From contig JBEWZL010000289.1 in assembly GCA_045837725.1 (NCBI GenBank), forward strand, positions 31,650-95,649: a stretch of 64,000 nt of DNA, read 5' to 3'. The DNA comes from Vermamoeba vermiformis. Its lineage: Eukaryota; Tubulinea; Echinamoebida. Both the position numbers and the translations under genes were made by a program. The notes beneath the pieces are model-generated. The model did no database searches and was not told the DNA's origin. It was given only the letters and a program-made list of their open reading frames with translations. Below are positions 51,001 through 61,794 of this stretch, in pieces; within the stretch, counting starts at the first letter, position 1, and the number at the start of each line of letters is the position of its first letter.

Positions 51001-51812
51001 ACATGGTAAGTCCAGAAGCGATTAATTTTGTTCTAACGTGTGTTCAGATAATTGAGGCACTGACGCCTGTGCAAATTATATCTCAAAGTATTTTTGTTGT
51101 CTTTTTGGACACTCTGGCTGAGCTGCTGAATCAAATGCCGCTCCATAATTTCACAAAGCCACTAGAGTACAGAGTCTCTGAAACCTTTGGCACGTTGTTC
51201 AGAAAGTGGCCGAAAAATTCAATTCCAGCGTACATTCGCAGTAAAATTTGTGCGTGGATTAGCGAGTCCATCCGCGAGACGGAGGAAGATGTAAGTTTAG
51301 CTGGAGATTGATTGTAGCTAATGCTGTTTACTAGACTGTCCCTCATTTGGCTGCTTTGCTAATGTGTTGTCACATTGGTCTTCGCTTTGGAATTGCCTTC
51401 ATGAAGGTAATAAATTTACATGGAAGTATAAGTCAACTCATGACATGGTTTGTAGATGTCTCTTGCAATAGCCCCTGGTTCTGTTATCGTTCGCCCACAC
51501 GACTTGCTGGACTTCCTTGAGCAGGCTCTTGCAAGATTCAAACCAGATGGAACTCTCAGAGGTACTACCTTACAGCCTCCAGCTAATTCACATCAACTCC
51601 TTCAACAAACTGTGCTGCTTTTCCATGGTGCATTGCTTTACGATGATATGGACATGTTGAATTGTTACAGGCGCTACACCTTTGATCCAACTATTGTGAA
51701 AGATGCTTTTCTTTCTGGTGACTGTGAGTTTGACACTGACCTCCAGGACCTAATTGATGAAGTGGCTGATGACAACTACATGGATCTAATATTCCCTAAA
51801 GAATTTGTTTAA
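48036..51812 (+). CDS. F-box protein fused to a HEAT/importin-like solenoid
   Basis: The start at 48036 opens an F-box split by an intron (LHDELLINILVKLHRPFAG, then VCRRWNKLSRTKDFWKAMCI). A stop at 48589 seems to end it, but an intron 48501-48547 with a CTACTAAT branch site joins the F-box exon in phase to an alternative frame (RYFVSLVQWFNTVVNRRN). After a second intron (48612-48659) that frame continues into a long helical solenoid of about 900 residues ending at 51812. An acidic insertion (EYDSEDEEYDSEDEMDMSDD, near 50345-50395) and helices such as LYDDMDMLNCYRRY resemble importin-beta/IPO5-type HEAT proteins, although no family-specific motif is certain. Interpretation: an SCF adaptor with a HEAT-like substrate-binding part. 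If the intron at 48501 were wrong, these would be two neighbouring genes. Confidence 0.75.
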
Positions 51813-52669
51813 CACTTAATGCATAAAATAAATGAATTGCTTTTTGTTCTAAAACAGTGGAGGTACTATTGTCTGTTGATTAGACAAAAGAAGCTTCACT
51901 AAGAAGGTAATCACATAATGATTTTTTGCCACTTTAGTTTTTCTTTTTGAACTTAACTGAGTTCCCTGTTTTTGTATCTTTTTCATATTTCAAATAAAGC
52001 ACCACAACAGGTATTTTCTTACCTATTGTCTGCCAGAAGTGCAGTCTGTAGTTAAAGTTGCTCAAAGTTGGTTGCCAGCAGTCAGCCCAATCAGGCCACA
52101 AAGACTCTTGCATACCTAATAAGGCTTGGGGTAGGAAGAATTTCGCACTCCAAATGCGAAATTTACGTTTATTAGCATATGCTATTGTTTAACATATGAT
52201 ATGACGTAACAGCATGTGCTATTGTGCGCTGCGTGGTGGTTTTACAATAAACTTTATTTAGTGTATTTTTACAACATTTTGATATATCTTGTAGGATGCA
52301 ATAGTAAGTCAAATCTGATCTAAAAGCCAACCAGTGTTGCTGGTCATAGCCTACGCTGTGATAGTATATCCCTTACACTGGCAACGAGAAAAAAAATTAA
52401 CAAAAATTTGACAACGTCATAAATTAAAATTACTGTGGTCGATAAGTGTTTATTGATATATTGTTTACAAGTACTTACAGTGGGCTAATTTAATTAAGCC
52501 CTAATTCATATATGTAAAAGGGCCTGGCCATATAGGGCTAGCCTTAAAAAGTTACAGAAATAAACAAAAGTCCTGGTGGAATTTTACTTAAGCAAAATTT
52601 TGCTTAGGTAATCCCGTACCCAAACCCACACTCACATCCAAGACAACCTGCAATAAAACCCAATGTACC
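51813..52669. other. Non-coding region before the palindromic repeat array
   Basis: No gene is seen. The stretch holds a near-perfect palindrome TTAAGCAAAATTTTGCTTAG (about 52590-52609) and a short repeated motif around 52170-52220 (AGCATATGCTATTG, AGCATGTGCTATTG). Confidence 0.6.
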
Positions 52670-52909
52670 CAGGGGTCGTCTCCAGCACAGAGACGATCTG
52701 TGAAAAATACTAAGTCTGTAAGGGTCGTCTCCAGCGCGGAGACGATCTGCGAAAAAAAAACTAAGTCTGTAAGGGTCGTCTCCAGCGCGGAGACGATCTG
52801 CGAAAAAAACCTAAGTTCGTAAAGGTCGTCTCCAGCGTGGAGACGATCTGCGAAAAAAAACGAAGTCTGTAAGGGTCCTCTCCAGCGCGGAGACGATCTG
52901 CGAAAAAAA
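52670..52909. repeat. Palindromic minisatellite, left part (5 units of about 50 bp)
   Basis: Five tandem units of about 50 bp, each with the inverted repeat TCGTCTCC-AGCGC-GGAGACGA, then TCTGCG, an A-run and CTAAGTCTGTAAGGG. Units begin near 52675, 52724, 52775, 52825 and 52876. The first unit (AGCACAGAGACGA) and the fifth (TCCTCTCC) have single mismatches. The same unit reappears at 54638-54720, so one array was split by the element between. Confidence 0.9.
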
Positions 52910-54623
52910 CACTGCTAGGGCCACAAGCCTAAATCAAAACAAGGAGGTGTCCTACAAAAATGCAAATCTTTGTTGATTACATCAAGAGCATAGATGTAAA
53001 GTTGCATTGATACATAAACTGTGGATTTGCAAAAACACTCTCTTTGATTACACTTTGTTTTTGCTACAAACCTGTAGGTGCTGGCGTCTTTGCTAATAAA
53101 TGATCATCTTTGCTAAGATAGATTGAAAAATCAAAGAGAAATAAAAGAATGTACATAAATAGCTTGTTTACTTTTTGCAGTGTCAAGACAATTTTGCAAA
53201 TTTTGGTTGACATAACAAGAGCATCAATGCAGAGACAGCAAAGATGGGATATTTTTGATTCTCTTTGTCAAAATCTGAACTTACAGAATGAATGGCGAGT
53301 CCCTGCCAGAGGTGGATGCAACATAGACAAAGGCCTAATTGAATTGAGTTGATAACAAGTTTGAGTCAATTAATTAACACTTACCTAAAGATTGCATACA
53401 ACTTGTTGATGCTTTATCTTCAGACAAGTTTGGATGCACCATCCAAAAATATTTGTTTTATGGCCCTAAAAATCAAATAACTATGTTAAAAAATTGTTTA
53501 AATATTCTGCTAACTAACCTTGAAAGCTTGGGCTTATCTGAAATGTTGGTCATACCACTGGATTGGATATCCTAAGTATGGTTGTATTAGTACGACAATA
53601 TGCTTATAAAACTATCTGGAACAGAGGGTAAAGTTTTGAGCATCAGCAGTGTTGTTTTCTGAGGAAAAATGAAAAGGGAATAAAAAAATGTAGGTGGCGT
53701 CCAATCAGGAAAATGGAATTGATTCCATTTTCAATAATGTTGATAAATAAGCTTATTTTTGTTTATTATACTGAGATTATGCATATGTATGAGTTTGAAA
53801 GCAAATTCGTATCAATGAAGACATTATCTAAGCAGATCCAAAAAATGGAACTGATTCCATTTTAAAAAGTATTGCTGAATTGGGTTATTTTACTTCATAA
53901 CAATTATATTATGAATATAGATGAATGTGAAGTTAGTATTTTGTTAATGAAGTCATTATCTAAGCAGATCTGAAAAATGGAATTGATTCCATTTTCAAAA
54001 ATACAACAAAATAGGGTTATTTTGCTTTGTAACAATTATTTTATTAGTGTAGATGAGTACGAAGTTAGTATTTTGTTGATGAAGTCATTATCTAAGCAGA
54101 TCTGAAAAATGGAATTGATTCCATTTTCAATAATGTTGACAAATAAGCTTATTTTTGTTTATTATACTGAGATTATGCATATATATGAGTATGAAAGCAA
54201 ATTCGTATCAATGAAGACATTATCTAAGCAGATCCAAAAAATGGAACTGATTCCATTTTAGAAAATATTCCCGAATAGAGTTATTTTGCATTATTTTACC
54301 ATTACTAAGCCAATATAGGGGTATGAATGCTGTTTTTTGTCAATGAAGACATGTATAGAGCAGATCCAGAAAATGGAATCAATTCCATTTTAACGATCTG
54401 GCATTTTTTGGCTTTTTAGGCAATAATTGACCTATATACAGCATTGCAACATATATTCAGTAATAAATATCAATGAATATACCTGCTTAGCTCAGTACAG
54501 TGCGTCTGATTAGTAAGGAAAGATGATGTCTTTGCAAAACATTTATTTTTGCAAAGATACAATGCTCATCAATTATAAAACAGATAATCAAAGCAAGGAG
54601 AAATTGTTGTGGCCCTAGCAGTG
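52910..54623. mobile_element. Non-autonomous DNA transposon-like element with 17-bp terminal inverted repeats
   Basis: The left end CACTGCTAGGGCCACAA (52910-52926) is repeated perfectly in reverse at 54607-54623. Outside both ends lies the same 50-bp minisatellite, so the 1714-bp segment interrupts an older array. The junctions fall in an A-run, so a target duplication can only be guessed (AA is possible). No transposase is encoded; the longest open frame inside is 67 codons without coding character. The region next to each end carries repeated CTTTGC/GCAAAG words, which may be transposase-binding sites. The CACTG ends could fit CACTA/Chapaev-like or other cut-and-paste families; I do not assign one. 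Confidence 0.8.
53704..54395. repeat. Internal tandem repeats with six palindromes
   Basis: Five units of about 120-140 bp inside the element. Each begins AGCAGATC and carries a palindrome of the type AAATGGAATTGATTCCATTT (near 53710, 53843, 53974, 54104, 54239 and 54370). Unit 4 (from 54104) is nearly identical to unit 1 (from 53710), and unit 5 resembles unit 2, giving a higher-order repeat of about 395 bp. Confidence 0.85.
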
Positions 54624-54720
54624 AACCCAAGTCTGTAAAGGTCATCTCCAGCGTGGAGACGATCTCCTAAAAAAACCAAGTCCGTAAAGGTCGTCTCCAG
54701 CGCGGAGACGATCTCCTAAA
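54624..54720. repeat. Palindromic minisatellite, right part (2 units)
   Basis: Two further copies of the 50-bp unit (palindromes near 54641-54664 and 54690-54713), continuing the array broken by the inserted element. Here TCTGCG is replaced by TCTCCT. Confidence 0.88.
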
Positions 54721-55327
54721 AAATACTGTGCAAGTTACTAAAATTTATTTATTTATTACCGAATTACAGAATTGTGCGCGCGAACAGTCGGGATCGTGAT
54801 CTATTTCCATGCAAAACCTAATAAAATCGTTAGTCATTGTCTGTATTAATGTTTAATTTATTTAAATTAATTTATTCGTTCAAATCCAAATCCTGGATCA
54901 AACAATTATCTAGTGCACTTACCAAAATTCACGGTTGATCCATTATGCTGGTATATAAATTGACCCTTTGAGTAGAACTGATGCGTCATCTAAAGTCGCA
55001 TCAGCTTCAATCCAAATAACTCGCGCTGAACGGCGCTGGTGACCGTGGCGCGTTACTGTCGGCTGTATAATCAATGCAAATAAGACCCTTGTGGTCGCGC
55101 TGTTGAGCTTAAATTTAATATGACCTAAATGACTGATGTTAGGCATTAGGGATACAATCCCTATCACTAATAAACATTGATACTATATTAAATACGGGAG
55201 GGTCCATTACTGATCCCGAGCGAGACTCGTTAAGGATGATATTCAAATAATCATTCATCCTAAAGTGAATAAACTTAACTTTCAGTTAGTCATCCCAGGC
55301 GAGACTCGCTCGGGATGAAAGTAAATC
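54721..55327. other. Upstream region of the ParB-like gene
   Basis: AT-rich, with no gene visible. Its last 120 bp carry two copies of the 25-bp near-palindrome described below, so this is probably the promoter or 5' leader. Confidence 0.5.
55213..55316. repeat. Two 25-bp near-palindromes upstream of the ParB-like gene
   Basis: Copies at 55213-55237 and 55292-55316. Consensus: ATCCC, two bases, GCGAGACTCGC, two bases, GGGAT; the arms pair except for the two-base steps and the central base. The second copy ends 11 bp before the ATG. Confidence 0.9.
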
Positions 55328-58300
55328 ATGAATGGTAATCTAACGCGCAATAGCAGAGGTAGATCAAATCCTGTTGCCGATCTGTCCGAGGAAGCAAGTA
55401 GAAGATCCACGAACGTTAATACGGAGAAGCCAACGGAAGAAAAGGAGCCTGTATCCGAAGACGCTGGTTTGTTCAGCCCTCGGAATCCTCTGGTTCAAAA
55501 CATACGAATCGCCGTGGAGCGGAAACTGTTTCAGAAAAAGGACAGCTGGGCGACTGCTCAATACAAGCCCAACTACCACACTTCTGGTCCTTGGTATATT
55601 GAGCCAAACGCTGCAGCCGATCGACTGGTGTTTCACGGGAAGCTTTTGCGTAACGTTGGTTCTGGCGTTAGTGGTGAAAAAGTGGAGAGCGACATTATGG
55701 AAAAGCACGAACTGGTCATCTGTCGCCCGGCGAAGTTCAGCAACATGTGCTATCTGTTTGCTTGCATAGATGGCAGCTTTAAAGAGAAGGACCAGATTTT
55801 CATCAACGTCAACTCTTTTTGGGATTTGGAAAAAATCAACCCCATCATTGCTGAATGGAAGCTTGTCGAGAAAGCAGCTGATGTTTTTGAATGGGCCGGA
55901 AGCTTTCCATTACCCGAATGGGTTAACCTGTACATTCAAGCAGTTGAAGCCGGAAAGGTCACTGATTTTGGGCGAGTGGACACAGAATCACAACAACAGG
56001 CGATTAACGAGCTGCAGGAATGTATTGAGATGACGGATATGGTCGTCGACGAACAACCTGAGCCGAATCCGGTTGTTGAAAGCCAGGAGAACCAAGGAGC
56101 GGTGCAGCAACCCACAGTCGTCATTGACGACGATGAGCCCTTTGGTAATCCTAAAGAATTTCCAGTGGTTGGGGCTAAAAAGAAGCCAACAATTGTAGAA
56201 ATTAAGGTAAATTTAATTGAAACTGTCCCAAGCGAGACTCGCCTGGGATGCAACAAATAATTTACAAATTTAATATTACATAAACCAAAACAATAATGAA
56301 TTCATCCCGAGCGAGACTCGCCTGGGATGAGATACTCATTTCTTTTCAAAGAAAACAAAGATATAATGTAAAGTCACAATGTTGGAAAGTAATCCCGAGC
56401 GAGTCTCGTCAGGGATGAAACAATGCATACCAGGTACTGACGTTAACTTTGTAGGTTGCTGAACCAACAGCTAAGGACGAAAAGTTCGTCCGATCTTTGT
56501 TGCGGTTGGAGGACGAAGAGGCTTTGTTAGCTGTGGCCAAGACGGAAAAAGGGGCAAAGGCTCAGGAAGACTTCGAAGCGAATCTGTTGCAGAAGCAATC
56601 AAAGAAGCTGATGGATAAACAAATCAGCGATGCAGAGGCCGAAGCAAGAGCGGCTGCAGGGCTGACGAAGGAGGTCGTCGATGAACTTGCCAAGAACATC
56701 AAAGACAAATCCTACTTGCAGAAAGTCCAAGCCCACGGAGTCCAATTGTTCAACTCCGATAAGAGAGCCGGAAACTTTGACAACATACCCATCACTGTCA
56801 TGAAGAAGGCCTCAAAAAATATAATGCGCGACCTTAAGCAGAATGTCGTGCAAGAGAAAGTGAAGAGCATTGGTTCGGAATGGTGGAACCAAACACCAAT
56901 GGTTGGCTGCATCACGCAAACTCAATGGGACAACACAAAAGATTACTTTCTGTCTCATCTCTCAGGCAAGCCAATGGCTCACAAGCCAGCCTTCAATGAT
57001 TTGGTCGAGACTTTGGATGGCCAGCACAGACTACATGCTGCTGCGATCTTGGTTCAGCAGAAGAAGATTAAGAATCCAACAATGAGCTTGATCTTGTTTG
57101 TTGGATTGACTGAAGAAGAGAAGAGGGTCATTGCTCTATGGTATAACGAAGTCCAAAAGAGCATGGCCCAAATCACGCTTGTAGATCTCTTAAAACAAAT
57201 GAGAGAGGCCTGGTTGGATCTTCTGTTTGGCGAAAAGAAGCTGAGCCCTGTTGATGCAGAAGTTCAGATCATTGCCAAGTACCATCCGCAAATAATGGAG
57301 ATGACGCGAGGAACGACTGCCAAGAAGTTGAAGGAGGTTATTGACACTGTAGATGTTAGCCTGAAGCCAAAAACAAAAGGCAAGAAGAAAGATGCACAAG
57401 AAGAGGAAAAAGAAACAGAAGATGAAAAACGGACTACCCGAAACACTGTTTTTGCAACAGCCTTGGTTGGTAACCACAACAAACTTCGAGGTGCTTACCA
57501 AGTTGTTCCCGGTTGGCCTACTTTTGTTTGGGTTCTTTGGTACACTTACTTGAAGGATCAAGAAACTCGATCACCCCTTTCTGTGCATCACTATTCTGAA
57601 CTGAGTGGTATGTCCATGAGAAGACGTCACATTGCCATGGCATACGCTGCAGTAAACAAACTCAGCCCCAGCAGTTTCCGTGCTTTGTGTCGCTACCTCA
57701 AAGGCCGAGAGTTTGTCATTAAATTCTTGAAGGAGACGGTTGTCCCTACCATTGCCGAAATAAGGAAGGATAATGCGCAATACAACACCCCTCTTGTGCT
57801 TAAAGCTCAAGATTACTGGCTTAACCAGGCTCAAGTTGGCAACTTGCTTCCTATTCTCAGCATCACCGGTGGCAACCTCCGACAGCCTAAGCTTCGCTCC
57901 CCCGATCAGTAAGTGGAGGTCCCAAAGACTTGCAACAAATGTCCTCCGTTACGCGCGTCATGCAGACCACAAGAGGACAAACGGTTGCAAACAAAGCCCT
58001 TGAAGTTTTAAAAGAAAAAGGAGTTTCGACTTTGGGTGACTTTGAAACGGTAAGTATTATATTCAAAATTCATCCCGAGCGAGACTCGCCAGGGATAACA
58101 CTTCACTTCTTTTGTACTCAAAATATTACAACTTCAAGCAAATATTAATCAAATTCATCCCGAGCGAGACTCGCCAGGGATAAACATTTACTTAGTTGTG
58201 ATTATAATTGTATCAAATTGCAACATTTTGAAAGAAAATCATCCCGAGCGAGACTCGCCAGGGATGAGAAATATTTTATAATAATTTGGAATAGTTGTCA

Positions 58301-60136
58301 TTCGTATTAGCTTTTACCTTTATGAAATCATCCCGAGCGAGACTCGCACGGGACAGCGAACAATACATTCTAACAGTTTTGTTTATAAAGATGCACTTAT
58401 TTATTGCCGACTGTCGAAAAGCTTTTGCGAACGAAGTGGAAGTCCAACGATGTGTTGATATGAACGAAACTTTAATCAACTCTGGATTGGTTGCCGTTAC
58501 ACTGTGCTGCACGGAAACACTTTCAGACATCATTGAAACTATGGGTATTGCAAAGAAGATGTTCATCTTCCCCGTAATGCTTTACAAAGGCTATCACATG
58601 ACGTCAGATAAGCCTACTGGTGGAACTGGTTTATTTGTCGTTCTGCAGTGGCATACCATGCACACCAAGCTGATCAAACTTCGGAATATTGGTTACGAGA
58701 CCCTACTTCCCAATGTCGGTTTCTCGTATGAACATCAATGCTTCTTTGCCAACAAGAATCCCTTGATCCAGAGAACAGTCAAGTCTGAGAGCATTCCTGA
58801 CGAAGACAATTTGTTGACCGAGTTTATGGCATCTTTGGGGCAGTTCGTCGAATTATCTGGTAAAAGCTGTGCCATCATCATGGGAACCATGCGCAACAAT
58901 GCCATTGCTTTTGCCGGACAGGCCTTCTTGCAAAACAAAAGAAGGTGCCTGTTCCTTGATACGACTACTGACGTGGATAAAATCTTGCCAACGTCAATGG
59001 GTAGAGTTGTGCCTTTGGTTTCCTTGTTTTCGGCAAACTATTTGAAAGAAAGCGTGCTTCGTCTGGTTGAACATGACTACAAGAGCAGTTTCAAACTTCT
59101 CCCGCCAACTTCTCCCACCAGAGGCAAGCTTGCCAATTTTACCTGGTTGCAAAACTACGTCACAGCTGCAATCACTGAATCGACGATCAATTCTTGGGTT
59201 GATGAGCAAATAGAGAAAATCAGATCCAACGAATTGTACACATTGTTGTTTGAATGGGAACATGAACTTGTTCGTAAATACAACATCGACAAGCTTGCAG
59301 ATGCCAAAGAGCCCAAGAGTCCTGTAAGTCATCCCAGGCGAGACTCGCTCGGGATGGAATTGTATGAAATTACCCTTTTCACTTACAATTATTACAGGAA
59401 ATGCTTGAATGGTACAAAGAGATGAAGAAGAATGATATCTTTTACCAAGACACTCATGAATTCGACTTGGTTCACAAAACTTGGGCGGAGCTTGAAGCTG
59501 ACTTTTACAAGGAGAAGGAAGCCAAAACTCCAAAGAAGGGTCAAAAAAGAAAAAGAGAAGAGGAAGAAGAAGAAGATGAAGAAGAAGAAGAAGAAGAGCA
59601 AGAGGAAGAGGAGATTGAAGAAGAGGAAGAAAACGAAGGTGATGGCGAAAAGACTAAAAAGACCAAGTCGAAGAAGACAAAGAAGAGAACGCAACCCAAA
59701 AGAAAGAAGAGAAAAGTTGCAGGAATTGTTGAAGAGGAGGTTGAGCCTGAGAACAACAATAATAACAACAACAACAACAATGATGACGATGACTTTCAAA
59801 CTCCAAAAAAAAAGTAAGTAAAGTATTTTTATCCATGACGAGACTCGCTTGGGATGGAATTGTCATCCCTGGCGAGTCTCGCTCGGGATGAACTTGTAAT
59901 CCCTGGCGAGTCTCGCTTGGGATAAAAGTTGTAAACATTTGCTAATTATTTTTCTATTTTAATAGGTAAGTCCAGAGTCATCGCAAGCAACTCAAATCAT
60001 TTCTTTTGATTTGTTTGCCTCTTCTTCAGCTTCATTTTCATCACCGCCTTTGTCTCCCCCAATCATCTATAATCCTATGCCTGTTGTTGACCCAAATTTA
60101 TTGGATGATAGTTGGTTCCAGGCTGATAGTTTTTAA
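55328..60136 (+). CDS. Large ParB-motif protein with possible degenerate methyltransferase domain
   Basis: Six exons in unbroken phase (55328-56206, 56455-57908, 57974-58049, 58391-59323, 59398-59813, 59971-60136) give about 1307 residues. The N-terminal 420 residues show no known domain. Around residue 481 lies LDGQHRLHAAAILVQQKKI, followed by LILFVGLTEEEKRVIALWYN; DGQHRL is the signature of ParB/Srx-type domains. From residue 804, MHLFIADCRKAF, LVAVTLCC, VGFSYEHQCFFANKNP and IIMGTMRNNAIAFAGQAFLQ resemble, in order, motif IV and then the Gly-rich motif of permuted N6/N4 DNA methyltransferases, but DPPY is replaced by DCRK, so activity is doubtful. The tail (1150-1240) is Lys/Glu-rich, as in nuclear proteins, and the end is Ser/Pro-rich. 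Exons are much longer than in neighbouring genes, and four of the five introns carry 25-bp palindromes. It may be a transferred or mobile gene. Confidence 0.72.
56225..56416. repeat. Three 25-bp near-palindromes in intron 1
   Basis: Copies at 56225-56249, 56304-56328 and 56392-56416, all inside intron 56207-56454. They share the core GCGAGACTCGC (GCGAGTCTCGT in the third) and ATCCC/GGGAT ends; the first has GTCCC at its left end. Confidence 0.9.
58072..58354. repeat. Four 25-bp near-palindromes in intron 3
   Basis: Copies at 58072-58096, 58157-58181, 58241-58265 and 58330-58354, spaced 84-89 bp apart, inside intron 58050-58390. The first three are identical; the fourth ends CACGGGAC. The even spacing suggests a tandem unit of about 86 bp whose spacers have diverged. 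Confidence 0.92.
59331..59355. repeat. One 25-bp near-palindrome in intron 4
   Basis: A single copy 7 bp behind the donor of the 74-nt intron 59324-59397, in the inverted form of the asymmetric two-base steps (ATCCCAGGCGAGACTCGC, then TCGGGAT). Confidence 0.9.
59831..59923. repeat. Three 25-bp near-palindromes in intron 5
   Basis: Copies at 59831-59855, 59865-59889 and 59899-59923, spaced exactly 34 bp apart, inside intron 59814-59970. The second and third carry GCGAGTCTCGC. Confidence 0.9.
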
Positions 60137-60264
60137 TGTCGCAAATAAAAATGTTTTCCTTATAACTTTTTTTGTTTAAGTATATTTAACCCCCCCATGT
60201 TTTCGTTGGAAATAAATGAAAATGGTTTGTTGCTTTATTTTTTTAGTTTGTATTATTTTACACA

Positions 60265-60636
60265 ATGGATTACAACAACAGTGACTATTTCAACACTCGT
60301 AATCATGCTGTTGATGATTCGATGGATTGTAATCAAAATAATAATGATAATTTAGTTGCCCCCCAAGAAGAACCAGCCCAAGAAATTGAAAGTCATGAAG
60401 AGGAAATCAGTGACATAGGCTGGGATCAATTTAATTCATTTGTTTTGGATCAAGCAAAAGATCACCCTGACCTAATTAATCAAATGGTACAAAGAAAATT
60501 GAAGCATGTGCCATTTGAAGAAGAACATGTCAACCCTACCTCTGTCAAGTTGGACATTGATGGACTTTGCATTGTGTCTTTGCCTGGTTGTATGCTTAGT
60601 TTTATTATATATAGCCTTAGGAGTAGGCTGGCTTAG
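60265..60636 (+). CDS. Small acidic protein of unknown function
   Basis: An uninterrupted 123-codon frame from the ATG at 60265. The protein is Asn/Asp/Glu-rich (NNNDNLVAPQEEPAQEIESH), then a helical segment (WDQFNSFVLDQAKDHPDL) and a less acidic C-terminus (LCIVSLPGCMLSFIIYSLR) that may run past an unrecognised splice site. No family is recognised. It lies 129 bp behind the ParB-like gene on the same strand and shares its Asn/Glu-rich style. Confidence 0.5.
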   Translation: MDYNNSDYFNTRNHAVDDSMDCNQNNNDNLVAPQEEPAQEIESHEEEISDIGWDQFNSFVLDQAKDHPDLINQMVQRKLKHVPFEEEHVNPTSVKLDIDGLCIVSLPGCMLSFIIYSLRSRLA

Positions 60637-61794
60637 GCTTATAGGCTTTTGACATTAAATGATGAAACTTGCCGTGTAATGCGTATACAAAATAAAGAAG
60701 TATATACAAAATTAAAGTTTGATTGCTTACGGGTTCCTTGCATGCTTTTTGAAAGACATCAATAGGAAATACCTATTAATATACTTGTATTGTGTTGTGC
60801 TTCATCCTACAAGTTGTTGGCTGGTCTTCACGGGAAAAGAGTGAATGTGTATACGAAACCCGTAATGTATATATAAAAGTGCACTTTTGTCTTTAGGACT
60901 TGGGAAGAGAATTTGATTTAATTTTTAAGCATATATTAGAAGAAAATTATCAATGAAACACTGAGGAGAGTTTACAGTACTAAAGAGACGTTTATTTTTA
61001 AATCACATGTACATTTTGTAAATTGTATATACAAATTATTTTGGTATATACATTCCGTAGATTGTGTATACAAAACGGTGTCCCGTTCTAAGTGCGGCCC
61101 TTGGCAGGAATTATTGATGAATGCATTAATTCCGCGCACTGCTAACGCTGTTAGTAATATACACTGCACCCAAACCCTTCGACTTACCTTGTTGCAACAG
61201 AGGGTTTGCTCATCACCCTCTAGCAAACCCACGATGCACACTGCTTTCAAACCCTCGCAAACCTCGTAGCTCGCGTGTTACGACCTAAACTAACCCTTCG
61301 GAGGTTTGGAAAATGTAAGGTTTTACCTACCGAAATATTCCCTTCGCGACTTTTTGGAATGTGGCGACAGCTGAGCGTCAACAGGCCAGGCTTGATTTCG
61401 AAGCATGCTACACTTGAATTTACGCCGCATAGTGCGTCACTTAAGTGCGTAAAACCTGCATCCAAAACAGAAAATTATTCGTAGTTGTAAGTCGTTCGTT
61501 AGTCTTACGCGCTATTAACGATGTTAAGCGGGCAGATCCATTTAATAATAAAAAATTATTCAAGAAGTGAAGTTGAAACAAAAAATAGTTTATTGACGTC
61601 AGTATGTCAGACTGCCAGTCACGAATTAAAGTACCTTATAATCCGTTTCCGAGACAGCTTTGTGCAGTACATCGACATTTAATTGGTTTGTTCCAACGAG
61701 CTCTGGTTGTCGAGGCTTTGACACGGTAACAAAATAACTAGGAAAAAAATTTAGTTTTTTAACTTCAAACAGCAAAACACGACCACAAACCAAC
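60637..61794. other. Non-coding region with repeated GTATAC words
   Basis: No convincing gene. Short palindromic words of the type TGTATATACA or GTGTATACAA recur (near 60684, 60701, 60848, 60865, 61022, 61040 and 61064). A minus-strand open stretch of about 38 codons (61735-61622) follows an acceptor-like TTTTCCTAG but lacks an upstream exon. Confidence 0.45.

Noticed and set aside
52590-52609. An isolated palindrome TTAAGCAAAATTTTGCTTAG, considered as the end of a transposon.
   Set aside because: No second copy in reverse at a reasonable distance and no target duplication.
52910-54623. Assigning the TIR element to the hAT or CACTA superfamily.
   Set aside because: No transposase is present and the target duplication cannot be read in the A-run, so the family stays open.
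59392-59799. Minus-strand Leu/Phe/Val-rich frames opposite the charged tail of the ParB-like gene.
   Set aside because: Antisense of GAA/GAG/AAG/AAC repeats; no start context or splice signals.
55213-59923. The 25-bp near-palindromes, considered as a CRISPR array.
   Set aside because: Spacing varies between clusters, copies lie in introns of a eukaryotic gene, and there are no unique spacers of uniform length or cas genes.
61622-61735. A minus-strand open stretch of about 38 codons with coding-like residues after an acceptor-like TTTTCCTAG.
   Set aside because: No upstream exon could be found on the minus strand, and a plus-strand gene occupies that place.
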